A DNA stretch of 64,000 nucleotides, taken from contig VXAZ01000953.1 of the NCBI GenBank assembly GCA_013399875.1, forward strand, positions 1,171,336-1,235,335, written 5' to 3'. The DNA comes from Gymnorhina tibicen. Lineage: Eukaryota; Chordata; Aves; Passeriformes; Artamidae. The notes below the pieces were generated by a model. That model made no database searches and was not told where the DNA came from. It saw nothing but the letters and a program-made list of their open reading frames with translations. Of the stretch, positions 47,166-59,115 are shown piece after piece. The translations under genes were made by a program, and so were the position numbers. Each line of letters begins with the position of its first letter. Within the stretch, counting starts at the first letter, position 1.

Positions 47166-49449
47166 AATGAACAGAGGATGTGGACACCACAATTAATATA
47201 ATTTCTAAGTCTCTCCATCATATTTCAGGAGACAGATGATAGATCACAAACAGCTGCTCGGGTCATACACAAGTTAATGTGGGAGTGCCATCTAAAGGAA
47301 AGTGCACTAGGATGAGACACTGGAGAGAGACAGGCAAAGACCAGAGTTGCACTTTCCCCATTTCTAATAAAACTTGCGTATTACAAAGTCTGCATTAGAA
47401 GTAATTATTCCATGTTTGCTGACTTTACATGGATAATTGTACGTCAGAAAACATCAGTATGGGAACACAGCTTTTCTCTTACACAGGGAAAAAATATAAA
47501 GGTGTTCACAGGAGAAATAATTATAACTCTGAAGGAAAATTTCAAAATAGGAGTGTACAAGGTAAAATATATAGAACCTCACCATGTCCTGGGGGGAGAA
47601 TACAACCCAAATTTCTAAAGTTCCTTAGAATATAATAAAGCAGCTAATTGTTTGCCTAGAATGAAGATAACGAGTGAGCTGTGAATCTTACCCTTTTCTG
47701 TTCATTTCTACAAAATAATTTCCTTTATGTTTTCCTCACAGGCCAATGAGTAATTTTAATGATTATGAGCTGCATCTGTAGCCATGTAAGACAAGACAAA
47801 TTTTGTCTATCTACATATCTTGCCATTTATGAATGACTGTAACAAAGTGATTTTTCAGGACACAGGTTTATTGTCACAGGGGTAAGAAAACCTAGCCTAC
47901 ATGTCCAGCATTCAGTAGTGCTCAGTTGGAAGGAAAGTATCCAGAAGGAAAATGTCTTGCCCTAAAACAACTGATGGTAGTTGCTTCAGAAGCAGGAATA
48001 AAGATGAGACGCACCAAAATCCTGTTTCAGCTTGACACATACTTTATTCCTAATATATCTTTTCAACCTTGTAAAGTATTTTAAAAGATGCTCTGAATTT
48101 CTGAAATCGAAGATTTACCTCTTCCATTTTATGCCACTTGTGTTAAACTTCAGGGTCTTTCACTGAAAAGAGATGAGAGAACTGGGGTTCCCTGTGGGGC
48201 CACTCCTCCCCTCTCCTCTTAAGCCCTCAGACCCACATCTACCCAAGGATCATTTCCTAAGTCTCCAAAATTATGTATAAGTATGCTGTCTCTGCCAGAC
48301 CCTATTAATCATAAACTTCTTCTCATTTCATTTCAGTATTAAACTCATCTTGTTCAAATCTCTAATTTTCCACACTGACAGAGAAGTTCTCTATACATCA
48401 TTCAGTTCTATTTCCTAGATACGTTCAGAATTACAAAATTCATTCAAGCCCATCTGATCTCTTTCTCACTAAACCTTCTGCCTTCCACTGACTGACAGAG
48501 AAGAATTAGCCTTCCTCCTGTCAGGTATACATCTTTTCCCCACAAAACTATGTGAAAACATCCAAATACAGCCAGTGACTCAGCTTGTCCTTGTACCTGC
48601 GTCTTTGCTCTACAAAGCAGCTGATTTTATGGAGCAGCAAGTCCCACTGATATAATATCAGACGGACTACTAATATGTCTAAAGTAAAACCAGCTGTAGC
48701 TGCATGGCAGGGTACCACACGCTGAAAGCAGCAATAGGGATGAAGCGGTACCATCAGCACCCCTCGTTCTAGTGGAAGCAGGAAATCTCACAATGAAGTC
48801 ATGCTACAGAGTGACACCGCTGAGCCTAATACATCACAGGTCATTTTAAGTCATTAAAAAGTAAAATTTGCCAACCACAATTCTCCTCAGTGATCATATC
48901 TAATATTAAACCCAGGTACAGATCTTAGGGTTGGGAAGAAAACGCATGTCAGATATTTTCTGCTCTTTCCCTGCTGCAGAAATGTCATCTATCTCATTTC
49001 TAACCCAGTGCCACAGCTTCTCTCTGGTTTTACAAAGACACTGCAGCACTCTGCTGGCAAAACAAATGATGGTATTGCTCTATAGCAAACAGGAGATGGG
49101 ACTAGAAGAGCACTCAAGCCTCTCTCTGTGGTTTTTTGTTTGGGGTTTTTTTTTTGTTGAGCCAGACATTCAGCAGAGACGAGTATGCCTTCCCCAGAAG
49201 ATAAATGCAACAGTAAGTTCTGTGCTCCAGAGCTGGGACCAGCCCCTGTTCTCCCCTAGGGCCAGGTATCATTGCTCTGAGAAGCTCTGGTTCCCAACTG
49301 AGTGTTTCAACCCACAACTTGACTGGGGACCTGCAGAGTCCTCCACTCACACATCCACACACAGGCTACAGCAGCCCTTCTGGTGAGTTAATCAAAGCAG
49401 CTATGGCAGGGGACACAGAGTCAGATGGGCTCCTCGAGGACACGGTGTT
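47166..49449. other. Unique non-coding sequence, no gene seen
   Basis: The 151-codon frame 48931-49386 (+), the longest gap-free frame in the window, has no recognised domain and is opposed by 73- and 82-codon antisense frames. A T/G-rich run lies near 49129-49158. The part just after the array (47170-47330) also looks CNE-like but is not called separately. Confidence 0.65.
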
Positions 49450-49505
49450 AGATTAGTCACCCCACCAATCTCTGCCTCAGTATCCCCAAGTGTGAATTAG
49501 TTTTT
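49450..49505 (+). mobile_element. Possible MIR-family SINE fragment
   Basis: AGTCACC, then CTCTGCCTCAGTATCCCCAA and GTGTGAA, resemble the well-conserved MIR 3' portion (CTCTGTGCCTCAGTTTCCCC-ATCTGTAAAA). MIR copies persist at low number in birds. The match is short and could be coincidental. Confidence 0.35.
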
Positions 49506-51274
49506 GGCACCTACAAGTTAAGAGGGCAGCAGCTTTAGAAGAACTGTATGTTAGACAGACAGATCGATATTTCATTTTAAAGAACAGTTTCTATTCTACT
49601 ATACTTTTGCTGATTTGAAAGAAAACAGACTGTTGCAGTATTTTTTGACTAAAAACCTGTAGAAGAAATCGTTACAGTCTTTTACAACCAGAATCTGGAA
49701 GGGTGTCCCATTGTAATATTTTCAAAGAGAAGTTGTGCATGCAGTATGTATGTGCATATGGTGTTTATGAATTGTTTTTTAACTTTAGATATTTTATTCA
49801 TTTTTCCACATGGTACAAGTAGAACACACATCTTTGTTGGACAGACACCAACACAGTAACATAGCTTTAGATTTCAGGCACTCAAGACTCAGTGGGACAA
49901 TAGGCTACTCTATCTTTATGCCAGAACATCACGTTCTGGAATTAGGATGCATGCCATCAGGCAGTTAATATCTCACTGAAGATACTCAGCCCTCAATACA
50001 TTCAGTTATACTAAATGAAGGAAACTGTAACCACTTCCAGTTATTTCATGCAGAGATAAGGACCATGAGAACTTTGTGTCTTGGCATACAACATCCTATT
50101 TTGATTTCACTGTACTGTGGGATCTGCTGTTATCCACAGTTTGCGGACTTCATTTTTTTTTCTTACTTGGAGCATGCACTCAGCCAGCATAGTAACTTCA
50201 GTCATAACAAGGTTCAGAAGTCCCTAAAGCAAAGGGAAGGGGGTAAGGAATGGCACAAAAAGAGCTGGCTAGAGTTTCTCAGGACAGCAGCAGAAAGAGC
50301 ACAGATGCTACTGATCCCTGCATCCCTACCCCCAGACCCAGCAACGTGGAGTTCACAATCCACTTCTGTTTGCACTGTGTGCATGTGCTTGAGCTGCTCT
50401 TGCAGACTCATAGAGAACACTGAAAGTGTCTGGATAACTGCCTATCCAGACTCACCAGTGCTCAAAGTCAGATGACATGCAAGTGTGAACAGCTTACCTC
50501 CAGACCAGAAAAGTCTGCCCTGCTACTGCAGACTGCCATGTCTGACAACTATATAAACCTTGTTTATCTAATTTCAAAGCTGCTGTTTCCCTTAAGCTGT
50601 ACCACGGTCTCAGGAATCACAAGATGGTGGCATTTAAGTAGTAGAGGCAATGATTTAATTGCTTTTCCAGGAAAAAGCTAGGTCCAAAAGCAAAATAAAG
50701 TTTCCTTTATAAAGAATGGAAATACTAATATTATAACTGAATGCTTTTTATAATTTAACATTGTGAACCATCATTCTGTTAAATGAAATGTAAGAAGGGA
50801 CAAACCAGTTCAGAGAAAATACACAAATATTAATTCTGTTCCCAATGGTAATTTAATACCTATCTGGTACCCCGAGGTCTTGAAAACACTGAGCACAAAA
50901 AGTAGTTCGTTCCCGCTATGTGGAAAAAAGGTGAGGATAAGGGAAATTAAAAATTTACATTAACTTGAGGTGCATTGGTTTTCAGATAGGCAAACTAAAT
51001 GCCTATGCTGGGTACCTGTGGCACACAAAACTAATGATCCTTATCCATTGTCCTACTGAAAGTTTTTTCCTGTGCCTGGCTTAAATTTGAGGTTCCTTGA
51101 CAAGCTCTAATGAATGGTTAACCTCGCTTTCCTGATAAAAAGCAAATGCTCCCTGACTTCACTCTTTTCTTGAAACAAGTCCATATGGATGAAATATACG
51201 AACTTCTGCCAACGCGACTGCTGCCTGTGCATTATTTAAATTCTAAAATAAAAAAGGGGGATTTTTTCCCTCCG
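49506..51274. other. Unique non-coding sequence, no gene seen
   Basis: The frame 50065-50475 (+, 136 codons) has an antisense frame (50214-50420) and no recognisable domain. The rest is AT-rich and featureless. Confidence 0.7.
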
Positions 51275-51770
51275 CTCAGGCGCAGCAGGTCCCACCACGG
51301 GGAAGTTCAGCCCTGCTCTCCCAGGCACAGACCTGGGGCAGTGCCAAGCCCTCTGCCCTCATCCATCCCCTCTCCCTCTCCCCCAGCAGCAGCGGCGCTG
51401 CCCCGGGGCTGCAGGCAGCAATTCCAGTGAGGCGGGGAATAAACAGGAGATGTGCTGAGCCTTGTGGATCGCAGGTGGCACGGAGCATTTATCTTCGCAC
51501 GCGCCAGGGTGGATAGCTACAGCTTAGGAGTGGGAAAGGTCAGGTATGTCAGCTATGATGGCAACAAACAGCCTCACTAGCAGGCACGGGTGTATTCACC
51601 TGTCGCTGCACACGGCCAGCGGGTGCCTCCGGAGCAGGAGCGGAGCACCGGCTATCCCCGGGCATCTCCCACCTTGGCTTGTGGCTCCCTCTCTTTCCCC
51701 TGCCTGCTGGGAACGTGCCGCTGACAGAGAGGGTGGCAGATAGCGCCAGCATTTTGGAAATGCTCTCTTC
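51275..51770. other. GC-rich, moderately CpG-rich stretch
   Basis: Raised GC with scattered CpGs (CCGCTCAGGCGCAGC, AGCAGCGGCGCTGCCCCGGG, GAGGCGGGG, CGCACGCGCCAGG, GTGCCGCTGAC). It is weaker than the islands at 39.8 and 55.7 kb. Overlapping frames on both strands (51146-51832) carry no recognised protein. It lies at the left edge of the CNE-dense 51-61 kb interval. Confidence 0.5.
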
Positions 51771-51889
51771 CGAAGCCACTGAAGAGATTTATTATTTATA
51801 GGCAGAGGGATGAAAACATGAAGTACGTACATGGGGGCCCGTGGGGGGAGGGCCAGTTGCTGCCAGGCAGTAATTTCACTCTGAAGTTC

Positions 51890-52145
51890 CTATGACTTAA
51901 ATAGCCACTTGAGCTCTGCTCTTGCAGTTTATGATGTCAATAGAACCCCTAAATGAAATTACAGCCTTCTGATACGCAGCGGGGTAGCTTTTCTTCACTG
52001 TGTAATATACACGGCCAGAAGAAATTGCACTATACGCAGAGTTTCACTAAAGCAGAGTTTATCATAAGAATGTTCCCACTAAAATATGATTAGGCTTCTT
52101 GTTTGCCGGATAACACTTCTAATGAATCAGGGTATGCATGATAGT
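51890..52145. promoter_or_regulatory. Candidate conserved non-coding element
   Basis: Non-repetitive with retained CpGs (TGATACGCAGCGGGG, TACACGGCC, CTATACGCAG, TTGCCGGATAAC) among AT-rich words, and no open frame. Its last 17 bases, GAATCAGGGTATGCATG (52124-52140), recur exactly at 63197-63213. Confidence 0.4.
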
Positions 52146-52635
52146 CATGTTTTGTGAATGCAGACATATACCCTGAGGTGAACTGGGCACTCCACCACCT
52201 CAAAGCACCAGCTATTTCATTTCCACCGTAATTTGCACCTGCTTTGTTTTGCCAGCAGCACAGACCCATGCTAGCTCTGGAACTCGAACTTGAAGCTTGC
52301 AAAGATGAAAAAACAAGCAAGGCAGCAATGGGGGGATCTACATGCTGTATTTACAGGCACTTTTATTTTTTAAGCATGCCTGAGCCGGGCTAAACCTCAT
52401 CAGCAGCCCTGTGAGGGCGGGGGAAAAAAATCCACTTTTCATATGGGTAAGGGGGAAACAGACAGAGGTAAAGATCATAATGATGCCTCTGGGATACAGA
52501 TTCAGGTCTCCTAAAGCCTATTCCATTTCTCTCCATTCTCATTATGTTACCCATACATTCCCCTTCTCAGCCCAGGGCAGGAAGAAAACGCCTTCATCTT
52601 ACCGTTCATGAACCTTGCTATTTCTTTATCCTTGA
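52146..52635. other. Unique non-coding sequence, no gene seen
   Basis: A minus frame at 52090-52320 (76 codons) and a plus frame at 52411-52611 are unrecognised. No repeats. Confidence 0.65.
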
Positions 52636-52639
52636 GCGG

Positions 52640-52815
52640 AGGACAGACTGCAGCTGATAATTAGAGATCTGTGGTTAGTGGCTGCTTTGCAATCCCTTTT
52701 ACTTTCCTAACTTTCCTCGTCATATGACTTAATTCAAAATCAAGTTTCACTTTCTTTTCTGAATTACAGGAAGGCAAATTAGTGCTGTTGCAATGTTGCT
52801 ACCCAGGAAAACAAG
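52640..52815. promoter_or_regulatory. Candidate conserved non-coding element
   Basis: Words such as CAGCTGATAATTAGAGATC, CTTTGCAATCCCTTTTAC and CGTCATATGACTTAATTC sit in non-repetitive DNA with no frame. CAGCTG and CATATG E-boxes lie near homeodomain cores. Called from texture only. Confidence 0.35.
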
Positions 52816-53370
52816 CTGTTGTTCAACTTTCGGAAAAGAGAGGCTTACAATATAAAATAAGAAAACAAATTGAGAATACCTTAAAATGGGAAATGTACTC
52901 AAAACAAGGCAGTTGCTTTTATGTACTTTTATTGCAAAAATTGTCTCTGGATACTGCTTAAATTTTTGTACTTCTGAAGCAACCCGGTACCTATGAATCT
53001 GCCTACCTTTATCATAACATCTTTTTCTGTGCTTTGTTCTTGTCTGATGCAGTTAACACTCACAGAACAACAAGCATATCACGTCAAACAATTGTTGTGC
53101 AGAAAACAGTAGTTTTCATTCTACTACATAAATATATATTCTCTTCCCCAAAAGCATAAAGTGATGGCTTGAACATGAGGGAAAGAATACCATTTTCTCC
53201 TCGCTTGCATCAGGCAAAGGAAGATAACTTTCCCACTTTATCTTTGGGTAAAAGAGAGAGGTTTAACTTGGCAGTGCATGCAGAGCACTTTGAGATTACT
53301 AGTTGGAAGGGATGCTGTAACTAAAATGGCTACTGCTAGAAGCAAACAGTGTCTGTGTAAAAGAACGACT
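52816..53370. other. Unique non-coding sequence, no gene seen
   Basis: AT-rich, without frames of note. A T13 run follows at 53374-53386. Confidence 0.7.
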
Positions 53371-53389
53371 GTATTTTTTTTTTTTTAAG

Positions 53390-53830
53390 CAACTATGATA
53401 AACTATTATACAGTAGATGAAGAAGCTACTACTAATGAGACGATTTATCATCTTACCATGCTAAACTGTTTAAACAGACGGTTAGAATATGATTTGAAAT
53501 TGCAGATTTTCACCCTAATGATTTTAGACCATAGACAAACCATTATAACCTTGGCCTACAGTCAATAAGCAGCTTATACCATAATAAGAAAGACTGACGA
53601 TTTTTTCCACATTGCTATAAATAAATACCAGCAAAGACAAGTTCCTTTGCTACCAGCGAGACTTGGAGAATAAATAAATTAATGAAATAATTTAAACATG
53701 GAGACATTTAGAGCACACAGAGACTCTTAAAAAAGAGATTAAACATTGTTTTTCCTTCGTGGTGAAAGATGCCAGAGTGACAGCCCTTGACTTCAGTATA
53801 TCCAGAGAACAAGTGTTATACAGGCAGAAG
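53390..53830. promoter_or_regulatory. Candidate conserved non-coding element (long)
   Basis: About 440 bp of AT-rich but non-repetitive sequence with no open frame. It holds clustered homeodomain and forkhead-like words: ACTAATGAGACGATTTATC, TAAACTGTTTAAACAGACG, CACCCTAATGATTTTAG, ACATTGCTATAAATAAATAC, AAATTAATGAAATAATT. The length and motif density make it one of the stronger CNE candidates. Confidence 0.4.
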
Positions 53831-55278
53831 TTTGAAGTTGCAGACATTTAGCACTGTGCTTTGAGAACTTTCCATTTCAGAAGTACTTATGTCTTTCAGA
53901 CTTACACTGCCTGGAGGGAGAAAGTAAATCAGAGATAAGCTTCAAAGATCAGACCCAAAAGTGTGTGTGGGCGTTCAGTATAGCCCATTCAGAGAAGAGA
54001 AAAAAAATCCATTATGTTTCTATCTGTGATGTGAACTGCCTGAAAGTTTGGGATGTTCTGATCTGTCAGCTGCTTTGAGTACGCTGCAGAAAGGTGATGC
54101 AACAGCCAAGTTGGGATCTTAACATCAATTTAGTCAAAAGCCGGGACCATTTGGATTGAGGCTTTGATGTATGTAAAGGTTATTTCTATGTGTATGTAAG
54201 ACTCTTTACTGAAGGGATCAGCCAACTTAATTGCGGGTTTTGTTGAGAGCTGGTGATTTAGTTTAAGTTCAGAGAGAGGTCTGCAGCACCAGGGAATGAA
54301 GAGGAACAGCTAACCCTTGCTGCTCAGTGTGGAAAAACGTCTGCGGTCAACTTGGGCGTTTGTACGTGAAAAAAGAGGAGTCCACAGTTCTTTATGGTTC
54401 CAATGCAAAACCAGATGGAACTCTGAGGTTTTGTCCATCTTCCACTTGAAGTTTTCAGGCTTAGTCAAACTTCAGGCTGAAACTGAAGCATGGGGAGGGA
54501 CTGACAACCCCACATGGATTGAAACCAACAAAAAATATTTGCAAAAATTGCCAGGGAGTAAAGCCACCATATCTTACGTGACTTTACTTATTGGTGATAA
54601 GAAATAGCGATATGGGTTGGACGTGACTTGACACTGAGCTCAGTTCTGAAGTCAATGTCAAGGCCTCCAACAACTTCAGTGAAAGATTGCTCAACAGCAG
54701 CCTTTATGTACCGTTCTCAGGACTTAGAAGGGGCAGGAAACCGGGGAAAAGGTGACTGGACTTCTCTGTATGTCACAGGTGACCAGCAGTGGTTGAAGAG
54801 GGGCTGCTTCTCTGGGTGTCACAGAGACAAGCTTGTTGATACACCTGCTGAATAAATGCTACTCAAAAGCAAGAGGGTGAGAAGAATGCTGCCTAACTAA
54901 TATCCTGTGTGAGATATGTTGGTTCCATTAAAGATCTTGGTCTTTTGCCAGGGACATGTTTCAAAGAACAGGATAATAACTCAAAATACAAATATTTTGA
55001 CTGCTACCCTCTGTTTCTTATATGCCTACTTTGTTAAAAGTAGAAAATGTTAGTCAAGAAATGATTCATTTCTTCAAGTCAGATAATATGGAAGATGATG
55101 AAGGATGAATGGAGCAGCCCACGCATTGTCCTGGCCTTCTTAAGCATTACAGCAGAAAAATATTAACAGAAGTGATATGTTCAGCAGGGCAGGAAAGGAC
55201 AAAAGGAGACAATCTGGGCCTGGAGCTAGAGGTGCTCATCCCACTCTTTTTTTTTTTTTTTGCTGCCTTTCCCATACA
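53831..55278. other. Unique non-coding sequence, no gene seen
   Basis: The frames 54317-54607 (+, 96 codons) and 54628-54855 (+, 75 codons) are unrecognised. A T15 run is at 55247-55261. Confidence 0.7.
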
Positions 55279-55360
55279 GCCGTGAGCAAATCACTGCAGT
55301 TTTCTAAGCCTTGTCTTCCCTATCCAACAGCTGAAAATAATTCTGTCTAAGTACCTTGAT
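55279..55360 (+). mobile_element. Probable MIR-family SINE fragment
   Basis: GTGAGCAAATCACTGCAG, TTCTAAGCCTTGTCTTCCC, TATCCAACAGCTG, AAAATAATTCTG and GTACCTTG follow the MIR 3' half in order (GGGCAAGTCACTTAACC-TCTGAGCCTCAGTTTCC-TCATCTGTAAAA-GATAATAAT-GTACCT). The collinear run of about 80 bp is better than chance by eye, but the copy is very diverged. Confidence 0.45.
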
Positions 55361-55740
55361 GTTGGCTGAGACACTCAGTTCTTTGGCATCCAAGATTTTG
55401 TATATGAAGTTCTACAAAGTACATTTTTTTTCCGTGATTCCCAGGTCCCCGTACAGACACAAAGAGAACAGAAGGGAAGCGAGAGAGTTAAAAAAGAGAA
55501 AAAAAAAAAAAAATCCAACCTTTCCCGCTCCCTCAAATGTACCAGCAACCTATAAACCAACTAGTTCTTCCTATTCCCAGAGGTGGCTTCCACAGAAGCA
55601 TTTTCTTTTACTATGCATCCACGGTAGAGTTTCTTTTCTGCTTGGCTGGGCAATCAGGTATTCAGAGCATAATGTAAATGCTCAGAACACAGAGGCATGA
55701 AAACTTGCCAGACAGAAACTCCAAGCGAAGGATTAACATT
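55361..55740. other. Non-coding sequence with an A15 tract
   Basis: A15 at 55499-55513 interrupts a short plus-strand frame (55356-55700). Nothing recognised. Confidence 0.7.
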
Positions 55741-55779
55741 CCCCCCGCCTCCCGTGCCCCCCCCCGGCCGGCTCGCCCC

Positions 55780-56163
55780 NNNNNNNNNNNNNNNNNNNNN
55801 NNNNNNNNNNNNNNNNNNNNNNNNNNNNNNNNNNNNNNNNNNNNNNNNNNNNNNNNNNNNNNNNNNNNNNNNNNNNNNNNNNNNNNNNNNNNNNNNNNNN
55901 NNNNNNNNNNNNNNNNNNNNNNNNNNNNNNNNNNNNNNNNNNNNNNNNNNNNNNNNNNNNNNNNNNNNNNNNNNNNNNNNNNNNNNNNNNNNNNNNNNNN
56001 NNNNNNNNNNNNNNNNNNNNNNNNNNNNNNNNNNNNNNNNNNNNNNNNNNNNNNNNNNNNNNNNNNNNNNNNNNNNNNNNNNNNNNNNNNNNNNNNNNNN
56101 NNNNNNNNNNNNNNNNNNNNNNNNNNNNNNNNNNNNNNNNNNNNNNNNNNNNNNNNNNNNNNN
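55780..56163. other. Assembly gap (384 N)
   Basis: A run of 384 undetermined bases. Every open frame that appears to cross it is an artefact of translating N. The real length of the missing sequence cannot be known from this window. Confidence 1.
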
Positions 56164-56187
56164 AAAAAAAAAAAAAAAAAAAAAAAA
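56164..56187 (+). repeat. A24 tract at the gap edge
   Basis: A24 sits exactly at the right edge of the gap, followed by GGCAAAACACAAC and A8. Being at a contig end, its length may be a sequencing artefact. Confidence 0.8.
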
Positions 56188-56430
56188 GGCAAAACACAAC
56201 AAAAAAAACCTTTATTTCCTGCTTCGCCGCGGCGGCCCCGAGAATAGAAGCCTTGACACATCAAATTCTGGGAGCTCACCACTCACCAGGGCTGTGGTTC
56301 CTGGTCCAAGCAGTGACGAAGGAGAATCACCTCACAGTCTCTGGAGAGTGGCAGGGCTTGGCTGCGAAGCGCGCCCTGCGCCGATGGGCTTTTTGAGTTC
56401 GCTCTGTTCCAGAGCGAGTGCCGAGGCAGA

Positions 56431-57005
56431 GAAATTAGGGAGGGGAGAGGTGGGAAGGAAAATCACTGGAGCCTCTTACGATCAAACTTCCACTAAGCAA
56501 GAGGAAATGTCTTATAAATAAACAACAGCAAGAGAAACAAAAAAATCCATCCCGTCCTGCCAGAGGAATGTACATTATTGTCTCTCGACGGAAAACTTTA
56601 CACCACACCAGAAAGCAAGAAAGCAGCCATTTCTCCTGAAGCTACCCTCCCTTGGGTGGGGAGGAGGAGGGCAATGCAAACTTAGAAAAAAAAAATATTG
56701 GGAAGTTCATGCGATTTCCCAGTAGACAAACAAAACTGTCCAAATTCAACAGATGTCACTATTCCAAGGTTTCACGCAGCACTAAATTTCTTTAGATCTG
56801 ATGATCGTCACTCCACCATTAGGACACATTCAAGGAGGAAGTTCAAGGCAAGGGGAAAGAGGAGAAGGTCACAACATATGTATGTGTGAGTGTAGATCTG
56901 TATGTGTATGTGTCTATATTTATTTATGCATAATACTGACATTTTATGCATTTTATGATTCATATGTATAAGAATATTTTTATATCTGTATTAAAAAAAC
57001 TTGAG
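56431..57005. repeat. Non-coding sequence with a TG/TA-rich microsatellite-like tract
   Basis: Around 56876-56932 a degenerate TATGTGTG/TGTATGTGTATGTG tract occurs and runs into TATTTATT-type DNA. The frame 56698-56889 (+) ends in it and is unrecognised. Confidence 0.6.
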
Positions 57006-57009
57006 GTGC

Positions 57010-57490
57010 ATGAAATTCTCTTCTCTCATACCTCCTCATAATTTTTGAGATTTACGAGTCAGAGTTCCAAGGTCTTCATTCTCGTCTCACAAGACTGCAA
57101 CTGTAACCTCCTTAAAGCTAACATGTTATTGTACTGCAGCTCACAAGTGACACGACTTTGGTGATTTCAGTACAGTCCCTGGCTTTGCGAAAAACTATTG
57201 CGTGATTTGGCACAACGCACGGCAAATAGCAGTCTCTTTATGAGGAACTACAGATGGCAATTGAAAGAGTAATTCAAATAATTTATCAAGCACATTTGGA
57301 GACCTAGAATGGGGGATGGCCCGAGTCGACGAGAAACCAGTATGCTACAAGTCATTATTAGCAAGCTTATTAAACCTGCCTCACATGCACAGCAGTAAAA
57401 GATCAGAGATTGCTGATGAGAACCGAGGTGCTTGGCAGCGCCAGGTTTTGGGTCATGACTAGGAAAGTACAGCAGGTGAGGACCTACTTG
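57010..57490. promoter_or_regulatory. Candidate conserved non-coding block
   Basis: Non-repetitive, with retained CpGs (TTTACGAGTCAG, TGACACGACTTTGG, TTGCGTGATTTGG, CAACGCACGGC, GAGTCGACGAG) and homeodomain words (GAGTAATTCAAATAATTTATC, AGTCATTATTAGC). The right part is overlapped by a 127-codon minus-strand frame (57248-57631) with no recognised domain. It lies about 0.6 kb right of the broken CpG island. Confidence 0.4.
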
Positions 57491-58045
57491 AGAGGAGAAG
57501 TGGGACAAAAGACGGAAAGACCATGAGGTAACTGAAAATAGTTTGGCAAGCTCAACCTGCACTTCTGTTCTAGGGTACTTCACCATTTGAGACAGAGATG
57601 CAATGCTGAAAGAATATAGTGCCCACCCCAAAATTCAGTTAAACAAGTCTTAAAAAAATTCCTAATCTGTTGAATTCTTGAAGACTGCTGTATTCACAAG
57701 ACATGAATGAAAACATGTTTTTTAAACTAATTAGTTTTACATCTGTGTGTTCTTGCTGGCAAAGTAATGCTGCCATAGACTTTTGCTAGCAACTCAGTCT
57801 ACAATGCAGGTGGATAAGGCACAGACAAGCTTAAGATTGAAGGATGGTTGAAAATAAAAGCCAAGAGCCTTTAATGCAAAATTTATAGTAAATCACAGCT
57901 TCTTCAGGCTCAGATCTTTAGGAGGAGAGACTGTTAAAGCATTTCTAGCTCTACAACACCCAGGTGATCTTAATAAAATAAAAGAAGAAGGCATTTTCAA
58001 GAGATTTCTTAAGACAGAGCAGTAGAAGTGACACCACTGACACAG
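57491..58045. other. Unique non-coding sequence, no gene seen
   Basis: Nothing recognised beyond the end of the minus-strand frame mentioned for the preceding block. Confidence 0.7.
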
Positions 58046-58049
58046 CACT

Positions 58050-58250
58050 GGCGGAGCTGTGGGAACGACGGGAGTCTCATTGATCTCACCAGATTAATTG
58101 GCAAATTGTGCATCTTACCATCCAGCTCATAAGAGCTGATAGCAAAGAGGTCCTTAACCTGGAAGGGCGCTGGGTGACAGAGAGGAGCTGTCAGCTGATC
58201 TGACCTCACTGAGAAATGCTTTGCTCATTTACAAATCAGCTCAGCATTTG
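58050..58250. promoter_or_regulatory. Candidate conserved non-coding element
   Basis: Contains GTCTCATTGATCTCACCAG, AGATTAATTGGCAAATTGTG and GAGCTGTCAGCTGATCTGAC (overlapping MEIS-type CTGTCA and E-box CAGCTG words). Non-repetitive. A 66-codon minus frame overlaps without recognisable content. Confidence 0.4.
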
Positions 58251-58585
58251 CTTCTCCTCTCACTACCTTTATGTTTACCAGCATTGCCAGAAATACCGAA
58301 GAAAACTGAGACAAATGGGAGCTCTTGCAAGTGAAACCTTATTAGTGAGAGGTGTCCAGAGAGCTGAGCGCTCAGAGAGCAGAGAGGCGTATGAAGAATA
58401 ATGGAACAGAAGTCAAAATAATAATCAGTGTCTGTGACGAGGAAAACCTTTAACATTTCTAAGCAGGAAACACAATTAGGAGGCTGATCAACTGACCTTA
58501 GGTTCCCAATACTTTTGCTGCCTTTAGGAGATTTACACAGATGGAAGGGGGCAGGATAGGGCCCTCTGTGTTTAGTAAGTCATTC
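58251..58585. other. Unique non-coding sequence, no gene seen
   Basis: The opposed short frames 58216-58401 (+) and 58241-58456 (-) overlap each other and are unrecognised. Confidence 0.7.
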
Positions 58586-58589
58586 CCTA

Positions 58590-59115
58590 AACAGTCCAGA
58601 GATCAATAGCAGACATTAAATTAAGCACTCTGGCATTCTTATTATTTAGTATCATTAAGCATTAGGGATGGCTGTTCTGTAAACACAGGGAACAGAGAAC
58701 CAAATGAAATCTTCTATTAAAAAAAAAAGCCTATGAAGTTTCTGAAAATTAGACTAAACAAAAAAACACATGCAGTGAACAGATCACGCAATTGTGATCA
58801 AAATCTCAGCAAATTCCAGCTGTCTGCCTGTCAGTGCAGACTATTTCCATTACAGACTTCAGGAGACTGAATTGTGCCATTCTTGCTTCACTAGCATTAA
58901 CAGTGGCCACAGCCTCAGAACTGCAAAATAATAAGAGCCAGGAGGACAATCATTTTCCTCAGATTTTTTATTTTGACATTTCCCATTTGTGCCCTTTTTC
59001 AAAGTTTTAATTTGGTAAAGGCACTTTTCAGCCTGTCTTTTAACAGGTCACTAATAACTTGGGATGCAAGATCTCATATTTCATTTTTTTGCTGCTGCCA
59101 CCACTAAATATTTCA
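58590..59115. promoter_or_regulatory. Candidate conserved non-coding block (long)
   Basis: About 0.5 kb with no frame. Homeodomain words include GACATTAAATTAAGCAC, TATCATTAAGCATTAGG, ACTAGCATTAACAGTGGCC, AAAGTTTTAATTTGGTAAAG and CACTAATAACTTGGG. Repeats are absent apart from A-runs at about 58718 and 58760. Among the strongest CNE-like stretches of the window. Confidence 0.45.

Larger units (their letters stand above)
55741..56430. promoter_or_regulatory. CpG island interrupted by an assembly gap
   Basis: The left flank (55741-55779) is C-rich, with CCCCCCGCCTCCCGTGCCCC, a C9 run and CCGGCCGGCTCGCC. The right flank (56188-56430) has CTTCGCCGCGGCGGCCCCGAG, CTGCGAAGCGCGCCCTGCGCCG and further CpGs. 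Together they look like the two shoulders of an island whose core was not sequenced. C-runs of C6, C3 and C9 on the left could form a quadruplex on the minus strand, a common cause of such gaps. A promoter or first exon could be hidden here. None is visible in the flanks. Confidence 0.6.

Noticed and set aside
48931..49386. 151-codon plus-strand open frame, longest without N
   Set aside because: Unrecognised sequence, opposed by two antisense frames, no supporting signals.
54600..54650. CR1-like word GGGTTGGACGTGACTTGA
   Set aside because: No following TCCAACC arm or terminal octamers.
55654..56521. Frames of 154-274 codons across the N run
   Set aside because: They are open only because N bases contain no stop codons.
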